The position numbers and the translations under genes were made by a program. Positions 38,090 through 47,706 of a stretch of DNA of 64,000 nt are shown here, piece by piece (position 1 is the first letter of the stretch; each line of letters begins with the position of its first letter). Source of the stretch: GAS188 sp963713805. Lineage in GTDB: Bacteria > Pseudomonadota > Alphaproteobacteria > Rhizobiales > Beijerinckiaceae. The notes below the pieces were generated by a model, which had not been told where the DNA came from, ran no database searches, and worked only from the letters and a program-made list of their open reading frames with translations. The DNA lies in contig CAVQNF010000011.1 in assembly GCA_963713805.1 (NCBI GenBank), positions 71,189 to 135,188 on the forward strand, in the 5' to 3' direction.

Positions 38090-38197
38090 CTCGTAGGAAG
38101 TCGCGAGCGGCGCGCCTCACGGCGAACGATGCCACCGAAGGCTCGACGAGTGAAATCTCCTTGATTCCTCGCGCCGTGCATCCTCGATGGGCGTCTT

Positions 38198-39181
38198 TCA
38201 ATCGAAGTCGCGCACCCGCGACGATCGCTGCCAATCGGCAAGCCCCGCCTTGAGGTCGTGATCATAGGCAAAGCCCGCCTCCGGCAGGCGCTTCGGTACC
38301 ATGTTCGTCGACTCGTGGAGCTTGCGCACGCGCGCCCGATTGATGTCGGTCTTGAGGCCGAGCGCGGAGAGCACCTCGAAGCCGAAGGCCGCTAGTCCGA
38401 GGAGCCAAAAGGGTATGACGAAGCGCGGTTCCGGATAGCCGCCGACGGCCGAAAAGGCGGAGCAGATGTCGGCGATGGTGTAGCGCTCGCGATGACAGAA
38501 GTTGTAGAGCGTCACCGCCTCGTTGCGCTCCTGCATGTAAAGCATCGAGGAGACGAGATCGCCGACATAGCCGCAGGCCTTGATGGTATCGGTGCGGCCG
38601 GGGAAGAAGAAGCGGCGACCCTTCAAGGCCTGCGAAAGGCGGGTGAAATTGCCGCGCTCCTCGAGCCCGTAGATGACGCCCGGCCGCACCGTCGTGAGGC
38701 GCCGCAACTCGGGGCGCTCGGCTTGCCAGAGATTGTGGATGCCCTCCGCCAAAATTTTCGAGCGCCCATAGGCATTCACCGGCTCGAGCGCCGCATCCTC
38801 GTCCTTGGGCGCCTCGGTCGGCCCGTAGACCATCATGGTGCTGGTGAAGAGGATGCGCGCGGCATCGACCTCGCCGGCAAACCGGCAGACATTCGTCGCG
38901 CCGCGAACATTGGTCCAGTAATATTCCCAATCCTCATGACCGGGCGTCGTGTGGACCGCGGCCAAGTTGTAGATGTCGAAGGGACCATCTCCGCAAAGCT
39001 TCGGCGGGATCGGCTCACGAATGTCGAAGCTGACGAGGTTGACGCCCGCGACGGGGAAACGCGGCTCGGCGATGTCGACGCTGTAAAGCGCCTCATAGAG
39101 TTGGTCCGCGGCCAGACGTTTCAGCAGATGGCAGCCGATGAAACCCGCCCCTCCAAAGACGATCGCCTTCTTGCGTGCCAT
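38198..39181 (-). CDS. NAD-dependent epimerase/dehydratase (extended SDR)
   Basis: The intact 327-residue protein starts KAIVFGGAGFIGCHLLKRLA with the GxxGxxG NAD site. STMMVYGPTE and NAYGRSKILAEG carry the S and YxxxK of the active site. RLTTVRPGVIYGLEERGNFT and FFFPGRTDTIKACGYVGDLV complete the pattern. It belongs with UDP-sugar epimerases/reductases; the exact reaction cannot be read. It is followed upstream, 4 bases away on the same strand, by a large membrane protein gene, so the two are co-transcribed, the epimerase being second. Confidence 0.85.
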   Translation of the reverse strand: MARKKAIVFGGAGFIGCHLLKRLAADQLYEALYSVDIAEPRFPVAGVNLVSFDIREPIPPKLCGDGPFDIYNLAAVHTTPGHEDWEYYWTNVRGATNVCRFAGEVDAARILFTSTMMVYGPTEAPKDEDAALEPVNAYGRSKILAEGIHNLWQAERPELRRLTTVRPGVIYGLEERGNFTRLSQALKGRRFFFPGRTDTIKACGYVGDLVSSMLYMQERNEAVTLYNFCHRERYTIADICSAFSAVGGYPEPRFVIPFWLLGLAAFGFEVLSALGLKTDINRARVRKLHESTNMVPKRLPEAGFAYDHDLKAGLADWQRSSRVRDFD

Positions 39182-39185
39182 ATGA

Positions 39186-40751
39186 TCAATTCAATCGAGG
39201 GCTTTTCAAAGCCGGCACGCCGGCGGGATCGAAGGCAATCGGGAGAGACCCGCCCTTCTCAAGCGGAGGCTTTTCTCGCGATGCGGCTTTCCCCGTTTGT
39301 CCGCTCCTGCCGCCAGCCGATAAATTCGCGTCGTCCGCGCGCAGAGGGGCGACGCCCGCTCCCTGTGTTTCGCGAAGCAGCCGAAGGAATATCAACATGG
39401 CGGAAAGAGCCACAAGCCATGTCACTCTCGCCTGATAGCGGTCATGCACGCCCGAGCCGACAGCACAGAGAACATTGTTGATCAGCAAGGCGGCCGAGAC
39501 GAAAAGGCCAAGCGACACGGCCTCGACGAGGCGGCTCCTGAACGCGCAAAATCCCGTGACCAGCAACGCCAGGACCGCTGCCGTGAGGGTCACCTCGTCG
39601 ACGCCGCGCAGGAGCTCCCGCGGAATCAAATTTCGCGCCTCGAGGCTCCCCTTGTAAGACCGTAGAGTTTCCGGCCCGAATTTCTTCGCCAGCACGTCCG
39701 TCATCCAGGGATCGTTGGACAAGGGCCGCAATTCCGCGCCCGGGGCGTGCACCAGGAAGGAGGAAGCGATGCTGCGCGCCATCATGTCCAACACTTCGGT
39801 GGGGCGGGTCCTGATGGTTCCGGCGACAATCTCCGTTGCCTCGTCGTGCATCCCCTCGAAGCCACCGAGCCGCTGCAACGTATCCGTCGACCAAAGGAAT
39901 TCGTAGGAGGTTGCCGGAAGTGTGTTCCAGGTGGCGCAGAGCTTGAACCCGGCAGCAGGACAGACCTCCTGAAGATAATTTCTCGCAGGACCTTGCTCGA
40001 TCATGTTTGCGAGCACGAAGGTCTGGCTGGCGGGAAACAACGCAAAAACGCCGTGAATCAATAGGTTATTGAGAAGAGCCGCGCAGATCGCAAGCGCGAG
40101 GGGCACGACCAGGATCGCTCCTTGCCTCAGTGCTGATGAGAACGAGGTTCGAAGACAAATGTGCAGGAAGAGGACAAGAAACGCCAGGGCGATCGCCTGA
40201 GGCAAATGGGAGATATGCACCGAGATCGCCACGCAGGCGAGCAGCACGAAATAAGACTTTTCGATTTTTCCAAGCGCCGCCGACTGGAAGCCAAGGAGAT
40301 AGAAGACGAGGATCATCACGGCCGTGAAGAAATCCGGCATGATGAAGCCGACGAAGAACGGCAGGCTGGAGAACAAGCCGAGTATCAGCACAACCGACGC
40401 AAACCAGCGCAGCCTCGGCTGGCCCGCATAGATCCTCACGAAAACCCAAATCAAATGGCTGGCAATGAGCGCCTGCGCGAGGACCGGCGCCCAAATGAAT
40501 CGATCGAGATGGAAAAAGAAGATGAACAGGCCATAGAAGGGGCTGCGGTAGATGTGCGGTGTGAAGACGAGATAGTCGGCACTATCGGGGAAGACGAAGG
40601 GAAAGCCGTTGATCAAGGCAGGCACCGAGAAGAAGCAGGCGCCCACCACGATCGCCATGGCTATTTTCAAGCGACGCAGGAGCATGCTGTGGCGCGCGAG
40701 GGGAGGCGCCGTCGAAGGGGCTTCGGAGTCTTGCAGGATGAGTGACATCAT
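39186..40751 (-). CDS. Multipass membrane protein, PDSxDYL family, copy 1
   Basis: A 521-residue protein with about ten hydrophobic segments. After the first helix comes the striking loop LINGFPFVFPDSADYLVFTP, then HIYRSPFYGLFIFFFHLDRF and IWAPVLAQALIASHLIWVFV. A large soluble loop (ICATWNTLPATSYEFLWST region) lies between helices, and GVHDRYQARVTWL follows near the C-terminus. A homologue with the same blocks is at 51475. An aspartate-bearing first periplasmic loop followed by many helices suggests a GT-C-like glycosyltransferase, but I do not recognise a named family. The gene is intact and starts an operon with the epimerase. Confidence 0.7.
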   Translation of the reverse strand: MMSLILQDSEAPSTAPPLARHSMLLRRLKIAMAIVVGACFFSVPALINGFPFVFPDSADYLVFTPHIYRSPFYGLFIFFFHLDRFIWAPVLAQALIASHLIWVFVRIYAGQPRLRWFASVVLILGLFSSLPFFVGFIMPDFFTAVMILVFYLLGFQSAALGKIEKSYFVLLACVAISVHISHLPQAIALAFLVLFLHICLRTSFSSALRQGAILVVPLALAICAALLNNLLIHGVFALFPASQTFVLANMIEQGPARNYLQEVCPAAGFKLCATWNTLPATSYEFLWSTDTLQRLGGFEGMHDEATEIVAGTIRTRPTEVLDMMARSIASSFLVHAPGAELRPLSNDPWMTDVLAKKFGPETLRSYKGSLEARNLIPRELLRGVDEVTLTAAVLALLVTGFCAFRSRLVEAVSLGLFVSAALLINNVLCAVGSGVHDRYQARVTWLVALSAMLIFLRLLRETQGAGVAPLRADDANLSAGGRSGQTGKAASREKPPLEKGGSLPIAFDPAGVPALKSPRLN

Positions 40752-40821
40752 GCGACGCGATGACTGCGAGAGGATGGGGTCGCCATGGTTGTGATCACGC
40801 GTTCATCCACAATGGCGGTTC

Positions 40822-41485
40822 TCAGGCTTTCGCTCGCGAGGCCTCGGTGTTCATGCTCGTCGAATTTCCCGCCAAAGGCGTGAGCCGGGCGATGAAGTGG
40901 AGTTGCCGGTCCAATACCAAGCCGGCCGGAAACGGGTAGAGTTGCAGCCGGTCGGTCCAATGTTCGGGCTTGAGCTTCGCATCGCGAAACAACCGGCGCC
41001 ATTCATCCAAAGCGAGGTAATTGTACGGCAACGCGACGCCGTGACCGTAATTGCCAACCCAGTCCATCGCTCGCAGGGTTGCGAATGCGAGAATACCTTC
41101 CTTCAAGTGATCCTTGATCACGACATGGCGGCGCGACACGCGCGCGGCCTCCCGCAGCAGGATGATCGGCTGCTCGGTGTGATGCAGAACATCCACGAAG
41201 ATGACCACATCGACACTGCCGTCCTCGAGCGGCAGATGGGCGCCGTCAAATAAGACCACCGGGATTTGCGTGGTCGGCCGCATCAATACGTCGACGCCCG
41301 TGATGGCGACATCCGGGCGCAAGCGCCCGATCTCGGCGGCGATGGCTCCGTCCCCAGTGCCGACGTTCGAGCACCCGCGCCGAATCGGGCAACTCCCGCG
41401 CGATCAGCTTGGCGAGGATGCGCACACGCCGCTCCAAGACGATGGCGCCATGAACCTCGTTCAGCAGGGTCTTCCCGCTCTTCAT
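40822..41485 (-). CDS. Class I SAM-dependent methyltransferase (one frameshift)
   Basis: ATG at 41485 starts KSGKTLLNEVHGAIVLERRV and LAKLIARELPDSARVL; an indel near 41370 hides the glycine loop, which in the next frame reads VGTGDGAIAAEIG. The remainder is intact: ITGVDVLMRPTTQIPVVLFD, VDVVIFVDVLHHTEQPIILL, RRHVVIKDHLKEG and YPFPAGLVLDRQLHFIARL. The DVLHH motif is the usual motif-II region. About 220 residues is normal for the family. It lies in a minus-strand series after GtrA and the DPM1-like transferase, so the product of those genes may be methylated. Confidence 0.77.
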
Positions 41486-41525
41486 TTTTCCTCGTTTTTC
41501 CGGGTCGCCCCCATTGCAAGGCTGC

Positions 41526-41936
41526 TCATTTTACACAATCGCAAGCGTCAGTTTTGCCTGCATCCGGGAAGATCCAGGATGCGGAGACAAGGTAACTCGC
41601 GGCCGCGCTCAAGGCGGCGGCCGCGGCGGATGCGGCGAGCGCCGAGATATGCGCCGAATTTACCAGCCATTGGACTGCCGTGGCCGCAAACAAGCCGCAG
41701 GCGATTTGAAGCGCGGCGTATAGCGGCAGCGATATGCGGTGATGTCGTGTCGAGCGAAAAGTGAAGCTGCGCTGCGCCACATAGGCGAACAAGAACATCG
41801 TCGCATAGGCAACGATACTTGCCCAAAAGGGCTGCCAGCTCGACAACGTCTGCAGGAAATAGCAGATGAGAATATAGCCGAGCGTCGCCGTTACGCCGAC
41901 GATCAGGAAGCGGACGAGCGTCGCTTGTGCCGCCAC
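41526..41936 (-). CDS. GtrA-family membrane protein
   Basis: A GTG at 41936 starts AAQATLVRFLIVGVTATLGY, the typical GtrA opening. Four hydrophobic helices follow, with FWASIVAYATMFLFAYVAQR, SFTFRSTRHHRISLPLYAAL and a last helix ending ASYLVSASWIF. The RSFTFR segment after helix two is a GtrA hallmark. Such proteins help flip or present a polyprenyl-phospho-sugar made by a DPM1-like enzyme, and just such a gene overlaps upstream. A longer open frame exists but GTG is the best start. Confidence 0.82.
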   Translation of the reverse strand: MAAQATLVRFLIVGVTATLGYILICYFLQTLSSWQPFWASIVAYATMFLFAYVAQRSFTFRSTRHHRISLPLYAALQIACGLFAATAVQWLVNSAHISALAASAAAAALSAAASYLVSASWIFPDAGKTDACDCVK

Positions 41937-41973
41937 GGATTTGGAGAGGATCGATCGAAGTCTGGGCTCGGAC

Positions 41974-43138
41974 TCATAGCTTCATCTCGATAATTGCTGA
42001 AAGAAATGCCGTAAACACAAGTTGCAAGGCGATGGCCACGGCGGTGATCGACACCGCGAGAATGCGGATCACCTGTCCATATTGGAGCGGCCCAAATCCG
42101 GCATCGGCCCATTGAATCACGCACCAGACGGATCCCGCCGAGCCCGAGCACGCCGATGAGAAGGGCCGCGATCAGCACCCGTTCCAAGGTGATCGGCAGG
42201 AGAAGACGTTCGACGGTGTCGGAAGCCGGCAGCAAACCGCGGGAGGCGGCGTAGCGCCGAACGACGATCGCGAAGGATATGCATTGCACGCCGATGAGTG
42301 TCGAGATGGCCGCGACCAGGAGGGTGTGCACATCGAGGCTGAGGCTCGGCGTCACATGCACTGGTCCCGGCAGGAGAAGGAGCGACAGGGCCGTTCCGGC
42401 AAAGATGAGCGCCAGGCCGGGATAGAAGAAAAGCCAGCGCGGGGCGAACATCAGGAGAAACCTCAGGTGCCGCCAACCGTCGCGCCAGGTGCGTAGATGC
42501 GGAGGTCGCGATCGCCCGTCCTTCTTCAGCGTCGTCGGCACCTCGGCGATCGAGAGGCGCCACAGCCTCGCGCGCACGACCATCTCGCTCGCAAACTCCA
42601 TGCCCGTGGCCCGCAGCTTGAGGTTTCGCATGGCTTGCGCGTCGAAGCCGCGAAGCCCGCAATGGAAATCGCCGATGCCTGCCTTGAAGAAGGTTCGGCC
42701 AATGAAGCTCAGCACGGGATTGCCGAGCCAGCGATGCAGCGCCGGCATGGCACCAGGCGCAATTCCTCCCTTGAAGCGGTTGCCCACCACGAAAGCGCAG
42801 CCCTCGCGCAATTTGGCGAGGAAGCCGTCGAGCTGCGAGAAGTCGTAGGAATCATCGGCGTCACCCATGATGATGAAGCGCCCACGCGCAGCCGCGATGC
42901 CGCCGATGAGCGCCGCGCCATAACCCTTTTCCGCGACCGGCACGACCCGCGCGCCGAGCTCTCGCGCGATTTCCTGGGAGCCGTCCGTCGAACCGTTGTC
43001 GGCGATGAGGACCTCGCCTTGGACGCCGCTCCTGTCAAGATAGCCGAAGGCCTTCTTGATGCAGGTGCCGATCGCTTCGGCCTCGTTCAGGCAAGGCATC
43101 AGGATGGTCAGCTCGGGAGCGGAAGGGTCAAGGCTCAT
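41974..43138 (-). CDS. DPM1-like GT2 glycosyltransferase with C-terminal membrane helices (one frameshift)
   Basis: The start at 43138 gives SLDPSAPELTILMPCLNEAE, EVLIADNGSTDGSQEIAREL, EKGYGAALIGGIAAARGRFI and the metal site IIMGDADDSYDFSQLDGFLA. IGDFHCGLRGFDAQAM and GMEFASEMVVRARLW follow, and then four membrane helices. One indel near 42105 shifts into a frame ending AFLSAIIEMKL with TGA at 41974-41976. The pattern fits enzymes that make polyprenyl-phospho-hexose, later used by membrane transferases. The GtrA gene directly downstream supports this. An upstream in-frame start at 43180 is possible. Confidence 0.85.
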
Positions 43139-43221
43139 GCGAAGTCGAACAAGGTTACAGGGCAGCGACATCGCGAGCACGAATTCAGGCCGGTTAGCCT
43201 ATATTATCATTGAATGTTATC

Positions 43222-43241
43222 ATCATTCTTTCGGATGATGT
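43222..43241. repeat. Small dyad in divergent promoter region
   Basis: CATCAT (43222-43227) and ATGATG (43236-43241) flank an 8-base spacer in the 240-base gap between two divergent operons. The gap is AT-rich against its flanks and must hold the promoters of exoL and of the DPM1-like gene. Operator function is a guess. Confidence 0.25.
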
Positions 43242-43377
43242 GAAGATCACCTCAGCGATGGGTCCGATCATTTGTTAAGGACTCGAGCAAAATCCGAATG
43301 TCGAAGGGGTCGGGCCCTACCCTGAAAAGCTCGAGACCAGGTGCCGACCATCAATGGCGAATTCAGGATGGACGTGA

Positions 43378-44592
43378 ATGGCGGATTTGTCGGATTGCGG
43401 GGCACTCCGGGAAGGCAAGGCTTCTGCAAGCGAGCAGAAGGTGCAAGCCTCGTCGGCACGCCCAAGAAGAATTGCCTATTTTGTGCACGATCTTTCCGAT
43501 GCCGCCGTGCACCGGCGCGTGCGCATGCTGGTGGCCGGCGGAGCCGCGGTCACCCCGATCGGCTTTCGCCGCCGGCCGAGCCCGTCCGCGATAGTCGAGG
43601 GCATCGCCGCGATCGATCTCGGGCGGACCGAGGACGGCAGGCTCGTCGCGACGGCTCCTGTCTGTCGCCGGAGCCCTGATGACGGCCGGTCGTCTCGCCG
43701 AAGCTCTCGCCGGCACCGATGTGATCCTTGCCCGCAATCTCGAAATGCTCACCGTCGCGACGCGCGCCCGTAGAGCGACATGCTCCCGAGGCAAGGCTCG
43801 TGCACGAATGCCTTGACGTTCATCGCCTGCTGCTCTCGCCTCGTCCTGGCGGCATGTTGCTGAGGCAGCTCGAATCGAGGTTGTGGCGTGGCGTCGACCT
43901 GTTGTTGACGAGCTCCCCGGCCTTTATCGAGAACTACTTCAAGCCGCGCCGCTTTCCCGCGACGGTCAGGATGCTCGAGAACAGGGTGCTCCTCCTCGAC
44001 GATCAGGAGCCGCAGAAGATCGGCAAACCGCGCTCCGCGGGTCCGCCTTGGCTCATCGGCTGGTTCGGGATGATCCGTTGCCGCAAATCTCTCGAGATGC
44101 TGGGCGCGCTCGCTCGGCAGGCCGATGGTGCGGTCGAGATCGTGCTGCGCGGCCGGCCTTCCGCGTCCGTCTTTCCCGATTTCGAGGCGGCCCTTGCCAA
44201 ATGTCCTCATCGTCAGGTTCGGCGGTCCCTATCGAAACCCGAAGGATTTGCCTGAGCTTTATGGCGACGTGCATTTCTCCTGGACCCTCGATTACTACGA
44301 GGAAGGCCAGAACTCGGCCTGGCTTTTGCCGAACCGTGTCTACGAAGGCACGCTCTATGGCGCGGTCCCGATTAGCCTGAGGGGTGTCGAGACGAGCCGC
44401 TGGCTTTCACGCCACGGCATCGGCGTTGAGCTCGATGAGCCGGTCGAGCGCGGGCTCGTTGATTTCTTCCACCGCCTCGACCAGGATGGCTATGCCAAGC
44501 TCGCCGAGAAGGTTCGAGCCGTGCCGCGCCGCGACCTCGTCGTTGATCGCTCCGATTGCCGTGAACTCGTGGAGGTTCTATGCGGCAACTGA
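43378..44592 (+). CDS. exoL: ExoL-like glycosyltransferase (frameshifted)
   Basis: Joined frames read PRRIAYFVHDLSDAAVHRRV, MLVAGGAAVTPIGFRRRPSP, GIAAIDLGRTEDGRLVA, then DVILARNLEMLTVATRARRA, RLVHECLDVHRLLLSPRPGG, VDLLLTSSPAFIENYFKPRR, and finally FSWTLDYYEEGQNSAWLLPN and GTLYGAVPISLRGVETSRWL. This follows ExoL of succinoglycan synthesis, a GT-B-like enzyme adding a glucose to the lipid-linked octasaccharide in Sinorhizobium. Three or more indels (near 43660, 43780 and 44210) break it. It starts a five-gene plus-strand exo operon; exoA follows after 16 bases. Confidence 0.8.
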
Positions 44593-44608
44593 GATCGAGC
44601 CCCCCTTC

Positions 44609-45664
44609 ATGAGCCGATATGCTCGCGATTTCGTGGACGCGCGGGATCTCGTCCTCGTTGCCATCCCTTGTTTCAACGAGGAAGAGCATATCGCGAATGT
44701 CATCGAAACCTTGCTGGCCGGAACGGATGATATCCGGCTGAGGATCGTGGTCGCCGACGGCGGCAGCACCGATCGCACGAGGGCGATCGTGGAACGGCTC
44801 GCCGAGCGCGACCATCGTATTGTGTTGTTGGACAACCCGAGGAAGGTCCAGAGCGTCGCGGTCAATGAAGCCGTCAAGCGCCATGGCGATAACGCGCGTT
44901 TCCTGATCCGCGTCGATGCCCACGCGGAATATCCGCAAGGCTATTGCGAGCGCCTCCTTGCGGTGCGGGCCGCAACAGATGCGGATTCGGTTGTCGTTTC
45001 CATGCGTACCAGAGGACAAAGCTGCTTCCAGCGTGCCGCGGCGGCTGCGCAGAACTCGATTCTGGGCAATGGCGGCTCCCCACATCGAAACACCACGCGC
45101 GACCGATGGGTCGATCATGGGCATCACGCCTTGATGACGCTCGAGGCCTTCAAGGCGGTCGGGGGCTATGACGAGACGTTTTCGCACAATGAGGATGCCG
45201 AGCTCGACGTGCGGCTCACGCAGCAAGGTTACCGAATTTTCCTGACCGGTGAGGTCCCGATCGTTTACTATCCACGACGCAACCCCGCGGCGCTCTTTCG
45301 ACAGTATTTCAATTTAGGGCGCGGACGTGCTCGCAATTTTCTCAAGCACCGGGCAAATGCGAGGCTGAGACATCTCGTCCTCGCCTTGGTGGCGCCGGCC
45401 ATCCTTCTCCTGGTCTTCGCACCCTTCGCCCCTCTCCTGGCGTTTCCGGCCGTCGCCTGGAGCCTTCTATGCCTCGGCTACGGGGCCATGCTGGGGCTGC
45501 GTCTGCGCGATCCCTGCGTGGCCGCCGCGGGAATCGCCGCGATCGCCATGCAGGCGGGCTGGTCGTTCGGGTTTTTCGCCGAGATCGGCGAGGTCGTCGC
45601 CAAATTCATCCATGACCGGCGTCGTCAGGCCGCCGTGCGCGATCCCGACCAGATCGCGTCGTGA
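44609..45664 (+). CDS. exoA: ExoA-like succinoglycan glucosyltransferase
   Basis: The intact protein from ATG 44609 shows LVLVAIPCFNEEEHIANVIE, IRLRIVVADGGSTDRTRAIV, NPRKVQSVAVNEAVKRHGDN and the metal site FLIRVDAHAEYPQGYCERLL. It then shows HHALMTLEAFKAVGGYDETF with SHNEDAELDVRLTQQGYRI. Two or three membrane helices close it. ExoA adds the second glucose (beta-1,3) to the galactosyl lipid in succinoglycan assembly at the cytosolic membrane face. The 351-residue size agrees. Its TGA overlaps the next ATG by one base, showing translational coupling. Confidence 0.87.
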   Translation: MSRYARDFVDARDLVLVAIPCFNEEEHIANVIETLLAGTDDIRLRIVVADGGSTDRTRAIVERLAERDHRIVLLDNPRKVQSVAVNEAVKRHGDNARFLIRVDAHAEYPQGYCERLLAVRAATDADSVVVSMRTRGQSCFQRAAAAAQNSILGNGGSPHRNTTRDRWVDHGHHALMTLEAFKAVGGYDETFSHNEDAELDVRLTQQGYRIFLTGEVPIVYYPRRNPAALFRQYFNLGRGRARNFLKHRANARLRHLVLALVAPAILLLVFAPFAPLLAFPAVAWSLLCLGYGAMLGLRLRDPCVAAAGIAAIAMQAGWSFGFFAEIGEVVAKFIHDRRRQAAVRDPDQIAS

Positions 45665-46690
45665 TGCCTGCCCGTGCACGGAAGCTTTCGGCACGAGCGC
45701 CGATCGTCAGCGTCATCATGGCCAACTACAACGCCAGCGCCTATCTGGGCGAGGCCATCGCATCGGTGCGCCGTCAAAGCCTGCGCGAGCTCGAGCTCAT
45801 CGTCTCTGATGATGCGTCGACCGATGACAGCGTCGGGATCGTCACCGAGGCCATGGGCGACGATCCGCGCATTCGCCTTCTTCGAAGCGAGCAAAACAGC
45901 GGGCCGGGCGCTGCCCGCAACAGGGCGCTCGCCCTTGCCGAGGGCGATTGGATCGCCGTCATGGACAGCGATGATCTCATGCATCCCGATCGGCTTCTCA
46001 CCCTCGTCACGGCCGCGGAGCGGGACGGCGCCGATATCGCTGCCGACGATCTCGTCGAGTACGAGGACGTCGCTTCCGCCGGTTCGCCTGCTCACCGGGA
46101 TCTGGGCGCGAGAGCCGTTCTGGGTGGGGATCGAGGATTACATTCGGCTCAACATGTTCTATGGCTCGGGACCGGCACTCGGCTATCTCAAGCCGCTCTT
46201 TCGAAGATCCTCTTTTCTCGATCCAAATCTGCGCTATGACGAGACCTTGCGGATCGGGGAGGATTTCGATCTGGTCTTGCGCTTGCTGCACGCGGGCAAG
46301 AAATTCAGGGTTTACCCTTCGGGCCTTTATTTCTATCGCAAGCACGCCGCCTCGACCTCCCATCGGCTCAACGAGCCTGCGCTCGAGGCCCTGAAGTCAG
46401 CCAATTCGAGGTTCCTCGAACGGATTTCAGGGGAGGCGGGGTCGCTGGTCCCCTTGATCGAGACGAGGGCTCGCTCGATCGAGACCGCCTTGGCTTATGA
46501 GAGGCTCCTGCATGCGCTGAAGGACCGGAACTGGATGAGTGCTTTCGGCATTGCCGTGAGAAGTCCGAGCGCCGCTTCCCTGTTGAGGTTGCCGATCGGC
46601 GTTCGCCTGGCGCGCCTCTTCGGGGGTGGCCCAAGCCGGTCGCGGCGAGCGGTGTCGCTGGGTCGGTGTTCCCATGAATCGTTCGACTGA
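45664..46690 (+). CDS. exoO: ExoO-like GT2 glucosyltransferase (one frameshift)
   Basis: ATG 45664 leads to PIVSVIMANYNASAYLGEAI, LELIVSDDASTDDSVGIVTE, GPGAARNRALALAEGDWIAV and the metal site VMDSDDLMHPDRLLTLVTAA. One indel near 46085 leads on to FWVGIEDYIRLNMFYGSGPA, LGYLKPLFRRSSFLDPNLRY and RIGEDFDLVLRLLHAGKKFR. The order fits ExoO, a later beta-1,6 glucosyltransferase of succinoglycan. Other GT2 members of the exo set are possible, but ExoA, ExoL and ExoM are better placed elsewhere. It overlaps the exoK start. Confidence 0.75.
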
Positions 46691-47684
46691 ATTGCGTTCG
46701 ACGCCCCTAGGCGTGGAGGCTCCGATGAGACCACCAAGCTCAGATAATTCGAGCAGAAACCGGCCGAGAAGGGCGAATCGGGGAGGCGGCGGCCTCGCGC
46801 TCCTCGTCGCGGTGACGTCGAAGGCCTGCCTGCTTATGCTTCTCGCCGCGTCGTCGGCCGAAGCTCAGCCGGCAGGAGCCCCGCTCGACCAAAAAGGGTT
46901 GGTCAAGACCTTCGATGACGAGTTCACGAAGTTCAGCTGGTATGCGGAGGGCGCGCCGAATGTTCCACCCGGACGAGGCACGTGGCGAACCAATTTCGGA
47001 TATGCCGGTTTGCAGGATATCGGGAGCAGAACGCTCGGAAGCAACGGAGAAAAGCAGATCTACGTCGACCAGGGCTTCCGCGGAACGGCTGGCAAGCCCC
47101 TCGGCATCCATCCCTTCCACATAGCCGATGGTGCGCTCGAAATCGTTGCCGATCGCGCTCCGGACGACATCGTGCCCAGCATCTGGAACTACCATTACAC
47201 CTCGGGCATGATCACCACGCAACGATCCTTCATGCAGCTTTACGGCGTCTTCGAGATCCGGGCCCGCATGCCCAAGGGGCGCGGATTGTGGCCCGCCTTC
47301 TGGCTGTTGCCGATCGACCACTCCTGGCCGCCGGAGATCGATGTTCTCGAGATTCTCGGAAACGACCCGACGGTGCTCCACACCAACGCGCACAGCAAGG
47401 CGAGCGGAAAGCATACCGACGCGCCGAGCGTCGTGCATGTGCCGGACACGTCCGCCGCGTTTCACACCTACGCGGTCGATTGGGAGAAGGACGAGATCAG
47501 ATGGTATTTCGACGGCGTCGAGGTTGCGCAGGCACCGACGCCGGCGGACATGCACAAGCCGATGTACATGTTGGCCAACCTCGCCGTCGGCGGGAATTGG
47601 CCCGGCGACCCCGACGCCTCGACGCATTTTCCCGCCGCTCTTGCGATCAAATGGATTCGCGCCTATCGCCGCGATTCGATGTAG
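46674..47684 (+). CDS. exoK: Secreted GH16 endo-glucanase, ExoK-like
   Basis: An intact 336-residue protein from ATG 46674, with a late signal peptide (ACLLMLLAASSAEAQPAG region). The GH16 fold shows FDDEFTKFSWYAEGAPNVPP, LEIVADRAPDDIVPSIWNYH, FEIRARMPKGRGLWPAFWLL and the catalytic PPEIDVLEILGND (E-I-D-x-x-E). FHTYAVDWEKDEIRWYFDGV and PMYMLANLAVGGNWPGDPD complete the fold. ExoK and its relative ExsH cleave nascent succinoglycan outside the cell to control chain length. Overlap with exoO and position before exoM fit the exo operon. It lacks the Ca-binding repeats of ExsH. Confidence 0.88.
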   Translation: MNRSTELRSTPLGVEAPMRPPSSDNSSRNRPRRANRGGGGLALLVAVTSKACLLMLLAASSAEAQPAGAPLDQKGLVKTFDDEFTKFSWYAEGAPNVPPGRGTWRTNFGYAGLQDIGSRTLGSNGEKQIYVDQGFRGTAGKPLGIHPFHIADGALEIVADRAPDDIVPSIWNYHYTSGMITTQRSFMQLYGVFEIRARMPKGRGLWPAFWLLPIDHSWPPEIDVLEILGNDPTVLHTNAHSKASGKHTDAPSVVHVPDTSAAFHTYAVDWEKDEIRWYFDGVEVAQAPTPADMHKPMYMLANLAVGGNWPGDPDASTHFPAALAIKWIRAYRRDSM

Positions 47685-47706
47685 CGAAGGCGTGGTCATT
47701 GCCGGA

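Noticed and set aside
38492..39481. 329-codon plus-strand open frame
   Set aside because: It is antisense to the epimerase gene and rich in D/R/E as shadow frames are.
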